A stretch of 64,000 nucleotides of DNA. It comes from Lasioglossum baleicum. Lineage: Eukaryota; Arthropoda; Insecta; Hymenoptera; Halictidae. Positions 1-11,129 of this stretch are shown here, piece by piece; within the stretch, counting starts at the first letter, position 1, and each line of letters opens with the position of its first letter. A program made the position numbers and the translations under genes. The notes beneath the pieces were generated by a model. The model did no database searches, was not told the DNA's origin, and was given only the letters and a program-made list of their open reading frames with translations. The stretch lies in assembly GCF_051020765.1 (NCBI RefSeq), contig NW_027469236.1, positions 124,001 through 188,000 on the forward strand, given 5' to 3'.

Positions 1-397
1 GAGTAAAAACACATGCGAGAGGATGCATCCCGCAGGCTAGTCGAGTAAAAACACGTGCGAGAGGATGCTTCCCGCAGGCTAGTCGAGTAAAAACACGTGC
101 GAGAGGATGCATCCCGCAGGCTAGTCGAGTAAAAACACGTGCGAGAGGATGCTTCCCGCAGGCTAGTCGAGTAAAAACACATGCGAGAGGATGCATCCCG
201 CAGGCTAGTCGAGTAAAAACACATGCGAGAGGATGCATCCCGCAGGCTAGTCGAGTAAAAACACGTGCGAGAGGATGCTTCCCGCAGGCTAGTCGAGTAA
301 AAACACGTGCGAGAGGATGCATCCCGCAGGCTAGTCGAGTAAAAATACGTGCGAGAGGATGCATCCCGCAGGCTAGTCGAGTAAGAACACGTGCGAG

Positions 398-561
398 GTT
401 TTGTGGGATGCGCATGCGCAGGGTTTTTGGGATGCGCATGCGCAGGTTTTGTGGGATGCGCATGCGCAGGTTTTGTGGGATGCGCATGCGCAGGTTTTGT
501 GGGATGCGCATGCGCAGGTTTTGTGGGATGCGAATGCGCAGGTTTTTTGGGATGCGCATGG
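398..561. repeat. 24-bp palindromic block, long type (first in window)
   Basis: About seven units of GTTTTGTGGGATGCGCATGC plus GCAG. In order the units are plain, GGTTTTTGGG, plain (three times), GAATGCGCAG and GTTTTTTGGG. It is entered from the monomer variant GAGTAAGAACACGTGCGAG. It is left through GATGCGCATGGCTAGTCGAG into CAAAAACACGTGCTAGAGG and then a monomer ending GCATGCTAGTC. Every long block repeats this entry, unit order and exit with small changes in unit number. Confidence 0.9.
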
Positions 562-1951
562 CTAGTCGAGCAAAAACACGTGCTAGAGGATGCATCCCGC
601 ATGCTAGTCGAGTAAAAACACGTGCGAGAGGATGCATCCCGCAGGCTAGTCGAGTAAAAACACGTGCGAGAGAATGCATCCCGCAGGCTAGTCGAGTAAA
701 AACACATGCGAGAGGATGCATCCCGCAGTCTAGTCGAGTAAAAACACATGCGAGAGGATGCATCCCGCAGGCTAGTCGTGTAAAAACACGTGCGAGAGGA
801 TGCATCCCGCAGGCTAGTCGAGTAAAAACACATGCGAGAGGATGCATCCCGCAGGCTAGTCGAGTAAAAACACATGCGAGAGGATGCATCCCGCAGGCTA
901 GTCGAGTAAAAACACGTGCGAGAGGATGCTTCCCGCAGGCTAGTCGAGTAAAAACACGTGCGAGAGGATGCATCCCGCAGGCTAGTCGAGTAAAAACACG
1001 TGCGAGAGGATGCATCCCGCAGGCTAGTCGAGTAAAAACACGTGCGAGAGGATGCATCCCGCAGGTTAGTCGAGTAAAAACACATGCGAGAGGATGCATC
1101 CCGCAGGCTAGTCGAGTAAAAACACATGCGAGAGGATGCATCCCGCAGGCTAGTCGAGTAAGAACACGTGCGAGAGGATGCTTCCCGCAGGCTAGTCGAG
1201 TAAAAACACATGCGAGAGGATGCATCCCGCAGTCTAGTCGAGTAAAAACACATGCGAGAGGATGCATCCCGCAGGCTAGTCGTGTAAAAACACGTGCGAG
1301 AGGATGCATCCCGCAGGCTAGTCGAGTAAAAACACATGCGAGAGGATGCATCCCGCAGGCTAGTCGAGTAAAAACACATGCGAGAGGATGCATCCCGCAG
1401 GCTAGTCGAGTAAAAACACGTGCGAGAGGATGCTTCCCGCAGGCTAGTCGAGTAAAAACACGTGCGAGAGGATGCATCCCGCAGGCTAGTCGAGTAAAAA
1501 CACGTGCGAGAGGATGCATCCCGCAGGTTAGTCGAGTAAAAACACGTGCGAGAGGATGCATCCCGCAGGCTAGTCGAGTAAAAACACGTGCGAGAGGATG
1601 CATCCCGCACTCTAGTCGAGTAAGAACACGTGCGAGGTTTTGTGGGATGCGCATGCGCAGGGTTTTTGGGATGCGCATGCGCAGGTTTTGTGGGATGCGC
1701 ATGCGCAGGTTTTGTGGGATGCGCATGCGCAGGTTTTGTGGAATGCGAATGCGCAGGTTTTTTGGGATGCGCATGCGCAGGTTTTTTGGGATGCGCATGG
1801 CTAGTCGAGCAAAAACACGTGCTAGAGGATGCATCCCGCATGCTAGTCGAGTAAAAACACATGCGAGAGGATGCATCCCGCAGGCTAGTCGAGTAAAAAC
1901 ACATGCGAGAGGATGCATCCCGCAGGCTGGTCGAGTAAAAATACGTGCGAG

Positions 1952-2043
1952 GTTTTGTGGGATGCGCATGCGCAGGTTTTGTGGGATGCGCATGCGCAGG
2001 ATTTGTGGGATGCGAATGCGCAGTTTTTTTGGGATGCGCATGG
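1952..2043. repeat. 24-bp palindromic block, short type
   Basis: About four units: two plain, one starting GATTTGTGGG with GAATGCGCAG, and one with seven T residues. It is entered from GAGTAAAAATACGTGCGAG and left through GATGCGCATGGCTAGTCGAG into an ordinary CAAAAACACGTGCGAGAGG monomer. Short blocks usually follow a long block by two to four monomers. Confidence 0.88.
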
Positions 2044-5000
2044 CTAGTCGAGCAAAAACACGTGCGAGAGGATGCATCCCGCAGGCTAGTCGAGTAAAAA
2101 CACATGCGAGAGGATGCATCCCGCAGGCTAGTCGAGTAAAAACTCATGCGAGAGGATGCATCCCGCAGGCTAGTCGAGTAAAAACACGTGCGAGAGGATG
2201 CTTCCCGCAGGCTAGTCGAGTAAAAACACGTGCGAGAGGATGCATCCCGCAGGCTAGTCGAGTAAAAACACGTGCGAGAGGATGCTTCCCGCAGGCTAGT
2301 CGAGTAAAAACACATGCGAGAGGATGCATCCCGCAGGCTAGTCGAGTAAAAACACATGCGAGAGGATGCATCCCGCAGGCTAGTCGAGTAAAAACACGTG
2401 CGAGAGGATGCTTCCCGCAGGCTAGTCGAGTAAAAACACGTGCGAGAGGATGCATCCCGCAGGCTAGTCGAGTAAAAACACGTGCGAGAGGATGCATCCC
2501 GCAGGCTAGTCGAGTAAGAACACGTGCGAGGTTTTGTGGGATGCGCATGCGCAGGGTTTTTGGGATGCGCATGCGCAGGTTTTGTGGGATGCGCATGCGC
2601 AGGTTTTGTGGGATGCGCATGCGCAGGTTTTGTGGGATGCGAATGCGCAGGTTTTTTGGGATGCGCATGGCTAGTCGAGCAAAAACACGTGCTAGAGGAT
2701 GCATCCCGCATGCTAGTCGAGTAAAAACACGTGCGAGAGGATGCATCCCGCAGGCTAGTCGAGTAAAAACACGTGCGAGAGAATGCATCCCGCAGGCTAG
2801 TCGAGTAAAAACACATGCGAGAGGATGCATCCCGCAGTCTAGTCGAGTAAAAACACATGCGAGAGGATGCATCCCGCAGGCTAGTCGTGTAAAAACACGT
2901 GCGAGAGGATGCTTCCCGCAGGCTAGTCGAGTAAAAACACGTGCGGGAGGATGCATCCCGCAGGCTAGTCGAGTAAAAACACATGCGTGAGGATGCATCC
3001 CGCAGGCTAGTCGAGTAAAAACACATGCGAGAGGATGCATCCCGCAGGCTTGTCGAGTAAAAACACGTGCGAGAGGATGCTTCCCGCAGGCTAGTCGAGT
3101 AAAAACACGTGCGAGAGGATGCATCCCGCAGGCTAGTCGAGTAAAAACACGTGCGAGAGGATGCTTCCCGCAGGCTAGTCGAGTAAAAACACGTGCGAGA
3201 GGATGCATCCCGCAGGCTAGTCGAGTAAAAACACGTGCGAGAGAATGCATCCCGCAGGCTAGTCGAGTAAAAACACATGCGAGAGGATGCATCCCGCAGG
3301 CTAGTCGAGGAAAACCACGTGCGAGAGGATGCTTCCCGCAGGCTGGTCGAGCAAAAACACGTGCGTGAGGATGCATCCCGCAGGCTAGTCGAGCAAAAAC
3401 ACGTGCGAGAGGATGCTTCCCGCAGGCTAGTCGAGTAAAAACACGTGCGAGAGGATGCATCCCGCAAGCTAGTCGAGTAAAAACACGTGCGAGAGGATGC
3501 TTCCCGCAGGCTAGTCGAGTAAAAACACGTGCGAGAGGATGCATCCCGCAGGCTAGTCGAGTAAAAACACGTGCGAGTGAATGCATCCCGCAGGCTAGTC
3601 GAGTAAAAACACATGCGAGAGGATGCATCCCGCAGGCTAGTCGAGTAAAAACACATGCGAGAGGATGCATCCCGCAGGCTAGTCGAGTAAAAACACGTGC
3701 GAGAGGATGCTTCCCGCAGGCTAGTCGAGTAAAAACACGTGCGAGAGGATGCATCCCGCAGGCTAGTCGAGTAAAAAATCGTGCGAGAGGATGCATCCCG
3801 CAGGCTAGTCGTGTAAAAACACGTGCGAGAGGATGCTTCCCGCAGGCTAGTCGAGTAAAAACACGTGCGAGAGGATGCATCCCGCAGGCTAGTCGAGTAA
3901 AAACACATGCGAGAGGATGCATCCCGCAGGCTAGTCGAGTAAAAACACATGCGAGAGGATGCATCCCGCAGGCTAGTCGAGTAAAAACACGTGCGAGAGG
4001 ATGCTTCCCGCAGGCTAGTCGAGTAAAAACACGTGCGAGAGGATGCATCCCGCAGGCTAGTCGAGTAAAAACACGTGCGAGAGGATGCATCCCGCAGTCT
4101 AGTCGAGTAAGAACACGTGCGAGGTTTTGTGGGATGCGCATGCGCAGGTTTTGTGGGATGCGAATGCGCAGGTTTTTTGGGATGCGCATGGCTAGTCGAG
4201 CAAAAACACGTGCTAGAGGATGCATCCCGCATGCTAGTCGAGTAAAAACACGTGCGAGAGGATGCATCCCGCAGGCTAGTCGAGTAAAAACACGTGCGAG
4301 AGAATGCATCCCGCAGGCTAGTCGAGTAAAAACACATGCGAGAGGATGCATCCCGCAGTCTAGTCGAGTAAAAACACATGCGACGAGGATGCATCCCGCA
4401 GGCTAATCGAGTAAAAGCACATGCGAGAGGATGCATCCCGCAGGCTAGTCGAGTAAAAACACGTGCGAGAGGATGCATCCCGCAGGCTAGTCGAGTAAAA
4501 AATCGTGCGAGAGGATGCATCCCGCAGGCTAGTCGTGTAAAAACACGTGCGAGAGGATGCTTCCCGCAGGCTAGTCGAGTAAAAAACACGTGCGAGAGGA
4601 TGCATCCCGCAGGCTAGTCGAGTAAAAACACATGCGAGAGGATGCATCCCGCAGGCTAGTCGAGTAAAAACACATGCGAGAGGATGCATCCCGCAGGCTA
4701 GTCGAGTAAAAACACGTGCGAGAGGATGCTACCCGCAGGCTAGTCGAGCAAAAACACGTGCGAGAGGATGCTTCCCGCAGGCTAGTCGAGTAAAAACACG
4801 TGCGAGAGGATGCATCCCGCAGGCTAGTCGAGTAAAAACACGTGCGAGAGGATGCTTCCCGCAGGCTAGTCGAGTAAAAACACGTGCGAGAGGATGCATC
4901 CCGCAGGCTAGTCGAGTAAAAACACGTGCGAGAGAATGCATACCGCAGGCTAGTCGAGTAAAAACACATGCGAGAGGATGCATCCCGCAGGCTAGTCGAG

Positions 5001-8000
5001 TAAAAACACATGCGAGAGGATGCATCCCGCAGGCTAGTCGAGTAAAAACACGTGCGAGAGGATGCTTCCCGCAGGCTAGTCGAGTAAAAACACGTGCGAG
5101 AGGATGCATCCCGCAGGCTAGTCGAGTAAAAAATCGTGCGAGAGGATGCATCCCGCAGTCTAGTCGAGTAAGAACACGTGCGAGGTTTTGTGGGATGCGC
5201 ATGCGCAGGTTTTGTGGGATGCGAATGCGCAGGTTTTTTGGGATGCGCATGGCTAGTCGAGCAAAAACACGTGCTAGAGGATGCATCCCGCATGCTAGTC
5301 GAGTAAAAACACGTGCGAGAGGATGCATCCCGCAGGCTAGTCGAGTAAAAACACGTGCGAGAGAATGCATCCCGCAGGCTAGTCGAGTAAAAACACATGC
5401 GAGAGGATGCATCCCGCAGTCTAGTCGAGTAAAAACACATGCGAGAGGATGCATCCCGCAGGCTAATCGAGTAAAAACACATGCGAGAGGATGCATCCCG
5501 CAGGCTAGTCGAGTAAAAACACGTGCGGGAGGATGCATCCCGCAGGCTAGTCGAGTAAAAACACATGCGTGAGGATGCATCCCGCAGGCTAGTCGAGTAA
5601 AAACACATGCGAGAGGATGCATCCCGCAGGCTTGTCGAGTAAAAACACGTGCGAGAGGATGCTTCCCGCAGGCTAGTCGAGTAAAAACACGTGCGAGAGG
5701 ATGCATCCCGCAGGCTAGTCGAGTAAAAACACGTGCGAGAGGATGCTTCCCGCAGGCTAGTCGAGTAAAAACACGTGCGAGAGGATGCATCCCGCAGGCT
5801 AGTCGAGTAAAAACACGTGCGAGAGAATGCATCCCGCAGGCTAGTCGAGTAAAAACACATGCGAGAGGATGCATCCCGCAGGCTAGTCGAGGAAAACCAC
5901 GTGCGAGAGGATGCTTCCCGCAGGCTGGTCGAGCAAAAACACGTGCGTGAGGATGCATCCCGCAGGCTTGTCGAGCAAAAACACGTGCGAGAGGATGCTT
6001 CCCGCAGGCTAGTCGAGTAAAAACACGTGCGAGAGGATGCATCCCGCAAGCTAGTCGAGTAAAAACACGTGCGAGAGGATGCTTCCCGCAGGCTAGTCGA
6101 GTAAAAACACGTGCGAGAGGATGCATCCCGCAGGCTAGTCGAGTAAAAACACGTGCGAGTGAATGCATCCCGCAGGCTAGTCGAGTAAAAACACATGCGA
6201 GAGGATGCATCCCGCAGGCTAGTCGAGTAAAAACACATGCGAGAGGATGCATCCCGCAGGCTAGTCGAGTAAAAACACATGCGAGAGGATGCATCCCGCA
6301 GGCTAGTCGAGTAAAAACACGTGCGAGAGGATGCTTCCCGCAGGCTAGTCGAGTAAAAACACGTGCGAGAGGATGCATCCCGCAGGCTAGTCGAGTAAAA
6401 ACACGTGCGAGAGGATGCATCCCGCAGTCTAGTCGAGTAAGAACACGTGCGAGGTTTTGTGGGATGCGCATGCGCAGGGTTTTTGGGATGCGCATGCGCA
6501 GGTTTTGTGGGATGCGCATGCGCAGGTTTTGTGGGATGCGAATGCGCAGGTTTTTTGGGATGCGCATGCGCAGGTTTTTTGGGATGCGCATGGCTAGTCG
6601 AGCAAAAACACGTGCTAGAGGATGCATCCCGCATGCTAGTCGAGTAAAAACACATGCGAGAGGATGCATCCCGCAGGCTAGTCGAGTAAAAACACATGCG
6701 AGAGGATGCATCCCGCAGGCTGGTCGAGTAAAAATACGTGCGAGGTTTTGTGGGATGCGCATGCGCAGGTTTTGTGGGATGCGCATGCGCAGGATTTGTG
6801 GGATGCGAATGCGCAGTTTTTTTGGGATGCGCATGGCTAGTCGAGCAAAAACACGTGCGAGACGATGCATCCCGCAGGCTAGTCGAGTAAAAACACATGC
6901 GAGAGGATGCATCCCGCAGGCTAGTCGAGTAAAAACACATGCGAGAGGATGCATCCCGCAGGCTAGTCGAGTAAAAACACGTGCGAGAGGATGCATCCCG
7001 CAAGCTAGTCGAGTAAAAACACGTGCGAGAGGATGCTTCCCGCAGGCTAGTCGAGTAAAAACACGTGCGAGAGGATGCATCCCGCAGGCTAGTCGAGTAA
7101 AAACACGTGCGAGAGAATGCATCCCGCAGGCTAGTCGAGTAAAAACACATGCGAGAGGATGCATCCCGCAGGCTAGTCGAGTAAAAACACATGCGAGAGG
7201 ATGCATCCCGCAGGCTAGTCGAGTAAAAACACGTGCGAGAGGATGCTTCCCGCAGGCTAGTCGAGTAAAAACACGTGCGAGAGGATGCATCCCGCAGGCT
7301 AGTCGAGTAAAAACACGTGCGAGAGGATGCATCCCGCAGGCTAGTCGAGTAAGAACACGTGCGAGGTTTTGTGGGATGCGCATGCGCAGGGTTTTTGGGA
7401 TGCGCATGCGCAGGTTTTGTGGGATGCGCATGCGCAGGTTTTGTGGGATGCGCATGCGCAGGTTTTGTGGGATGCGCATGCGCAGGTTTTGTGGGATGCG
7501 AATGCGCAGGTTTTTTGGGATGCGCATGGCTAGTCGAGCAAAAACACGTGCTAGAGGATGCATCCCGCATGCTAGTCGAGTAAAAACACGTGCGAGAGGA
7601 TGCATCCCGCAGGCTAGTCGAGTAAAAACACGTGCGAGAGAATGCATCCCGCAGGCTAGTCAAGTAAAAACACATGCGAGAGGATGCATCCCGCAGTCTA
7701 GTCGAGTAAAAACACATGCGAGAGGATGCATCCCGCAGGCTAGTCGTGTAAAAACACGTTCGAGAGGATGCTTCCCGCAGGCTAGTCGAGTAAAAACACG
7801 TGCGGGAGGATGCATCCCGCAGGCTAGTCGAGTAAAAACACATGCGTGAGGATGCATCCCGCAGGCTAGTCGAGTAAAAACACATGCGAGAGGATGCATC
7901 CCGCAGGCTTGTCGAGTAAAAACACGTGCGAGAGGATGCTTCCAGCAGGCTAGTCGAGTAAAAACACGTGCGAGAGGATGCATCCCGCAGGCTAGTCGAG

Positions 8001-8502
8001 TAAAAACACGTGCGAGAGGATGCTTCCCGCAGGCTAGTCGAGTAAGAACACGTGCGAGAGGATGCATCCCGCAGGCTAGTCGAGTAAAAACACGTGCGAG
8101 AGAATGCATCCCGCAGGCTAGTCGAGTAAAAACACATGCGAGAGGATGCATCCCGCAGGCTAGTCGAGGAAAACCACGTGCGAGAGGATGCTTCCCGCAG
8201 GCTGGTCGAGCAAAAACACGTGCGTGAGGATGCATCCCGCAGGCTAGTCGAGCAAAAACACGTGCGAGAGGATGCTTCCCGCAGGCTAGTCGAGTAAAAA
8301 CACGTGCGAGAGGATGCATCCCGCAAGCTAGTCGAGTAAAAACACGTGCGAGAGGATGCTTCCCGCAGGCTAGTCGAGTAAAAACACGTGCGAGAGGATG
8401 CATCCCGCAGGCTAGTCGTGTAAAAACACGTGCGAGAGGATGCTTCCCGCAGGCTAGTCGAGTAAAAACACGTGCGAGAGGATGCATCCCGCAGGCTAGT
8501 CG

Positions 8503-9846
8503 AGTAAAAACACGTGCGAGAGGATGCATCCCGCAGGCTAGTCGAGTAAAAACACGTGCGAGAGAATGCATCCCGCAGGCTAGTCGAGTAAAAACACATG
8601 CGAGAGGATGCATCCCGCAGGCTAGTCGAGGAAAACCACCCGCGAGAGGATGCTTCCCGCAGGCTGGTCGAGCAAAAACACGTGCGTGAGGATGCATCCC
8701 GCAGGCTAGTCGAGCAAAAACACGTGCGAGAGGATGCTTCCCGCAGGCTAGTCGAGTAAAAACACGTGCGAGAGGATGCATCCCGCAAGCTAGTCGAGTA
8801 AAAACACGTGCGAGAGGATGCTTCCCGCAGGCTAGTCGAGTAAAAACACGTGCGAGAGGACGCATCCCGCAGGCTAGTCGAGTAAAAACACGTGCGAGTG
8901 AATGCATCCCGCAGGCTAGTCGAGTAAAAACACATGCGAGAGGATGCATCCCGCAGGCTAGTCGAGTAAAAACACATGCGAGAGGATGCATCCCGCAGGC
9001 TAGTCGAGTAAAAACACGTGCGAGAGGATGCTTCCCGCAGGCTAGTCGAGTAAAAACACGTGCGAGAGGATGCATCCCGCAGGCTAGTCGAGTAAAAAAT
9101 CGTGCGAGAGGATGCATCCCGCAGGCTAGTCGTGTAAAAACACGTGCGAGAGGATGCTTCCCGCAGGCTAGTCGAGTAAAAACACGTGCGAGAGGATGCA
9201 TCCCGCAGGCTAGTCGAGTAAAAACACGTGCGAGAGAATGCATCCCGCAGGCTAGTCGAGTAAAAACACATGCGAGAGGATGCATCCCGCAGGCTAGTCG
9301 AGGAAAACCACCCGCGAGAGGATGCTTCCCGCAGGCTGGTCGAGCAAAAACACGTGCGTGAGGATGCATCCCGCAGGCTAGTCGAGCAAAAACACGTGCG
9401 AGAGGATGCTTCCCGCAGGCTAGTCGAGTAAAAACACGTGCGAGAGGATGCATCCCGCAAGCTAGTCGAGTAAAAACACGTGCGAGAGGATGCTTCCCGC
9501 AGGCTAGTCGAGTAAAAACACGTGCGAGAGGATGCATCCCGCAGGCTAGTCGAGTAAAAACACGTGCGAGTGAATGCATCCCGCAGGCTAGTCGAGTAAA
9601 AACACATGCGAGAGGATGCATCCCGCAGGCTAGTGGAGTAAAAACACATGCGAGAGGATGCATCCCGCAGGCTAGTCGAGTAAAAACACGTGCGAGAGGA
9701 TGCTTCCCGCAGGCTAGTCGAGTAAAAACACGTGCGAGAGGATGCATCCCGCAGGCTAGTCGAGTAAAAAATCGTGCGAGAGGATGCATCCCGCAGGCTA
9801 GTCGTGTAAAAACACGTGCGAGAGGATGCTTCCCGCAGGCTAGTCG
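8503..9846. repeat. Tandem duplication of 16 monomers (2 x 672 bp)
   Basis: Copies at about 8503-9174 and 9175-9846 match in variant order at an offset of 672 bp, or 16 x 42. Both include the rare CCACCCGCGAG monomer (8631 and 9303) and AAAAAATCGTG (9091 and 9763). Differences seen are GACGCATCCC near 8867 and TAGTGGAG near 9634. There is no 24-bp block inside. Confidence 0.8.
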
Positions 9847-11129
9847 AGTAAAAACACATGCGAGAGGATGCATCCCGCAGGCTAGTCGAGTGAAAACACA
9901 TGCGAGAGGATGCATCCCGCAGGCTAGTCGAGTAAAAACACGTGCGAGAGGATGCTTCCCGCAGGCTAGTCGAGTAAAAACACGTGCGAGAGGATGCATC
10001 CCGCAGGCTAGTCGAGTAAAAACACGTGCGAGAGGATGCATCCCGCAGTCTAGTCGAGTAAGAACACGTGCGAGGTTTTGTGGGATGCGCATGCGCAGGG
10101 TTTTTGGGATGCGCATGCGCAGGTTTTGTGGGATGCGCATGCGCAGGTTTTGTGGGATGCGAATGCGCAGGTTTTTTGGGATGCGCATGCGCAGGTTTTT
10201 TGGGATGCGCATGGCTAGTCGAGCAAAAACACGTGCTAGAGGATGCATCCCGCATGCTAGTCGAGTAAAAACACATGCGAGAGGATGCATCCCGCAGGCT
10301 AGTCGAGTAAAAACACATGCGAGAGGATGCATCCCGCAGGCTGGTCGAGTAAAAATACGTGCGAGGTTTTGTGGGATGCGCATGCGCAGGTTTTGTGGGA
10401 TGCGCATGCGCAGGATTTGTGGGATGCGAATGCGCAGTTTTTTTGGGATGCGCATGGCTAGTCGAGCAAAAACACGTGCGAGAGGATGCATCCCGCAGGC
10501 TAGTCGAGTAAAAACACATGCGAGAGGATGCATCCCGCAGGCTAGTCGAGTAAAAACACATGCGAGAGGATGCATCCCGCAGGCTAGTCGAGTAAAAACA
10601 CGTGCGAGAGGATGCATCCCGCAAGCTAGTCGAGTAAAAACACGTGCGAGAGGATGCTTCCCGCAGGCTAGTCGAGTAAAAACACGTGCGAGAGGATGCA
10701 TCCCGCAGGCTAGTCGAGTAAAAACACGTGCGAGAGAATGCATCCCGCAGGCTAGTCGAGTAAAAACACATGCGAGAGGATGCATCCCGCAGGCTAGTCG
10801 AGTAAAAACACATGCGAGAGGATGCATCCCGCAGGCTAGTCGAGTAAAAACACGTGCGAGAGGATGCTTCCCGCAGGCTAGTCGAGTAAAAACACGTGCG
10901 AGAGGATGCATCCCGCAGGCTAGTCGAGTAAAAAATCGTGCGAGAGGATGCATCCCGCAGGCTAGTCGTGTAAAAACACGTGCGAGAGGATGCTTCCCGC
11001 AGGCTAGTCGAGTAAAAACACGTGCGAGAGGATGCATCCCGCAGGCTAGTCGAGTAAAAACACATGCGAGAGGATGCATCCCGCAGGCTAGTCGAGTAAA
11101 AACACATGCGAGAGGATGCATCCCGCAGG

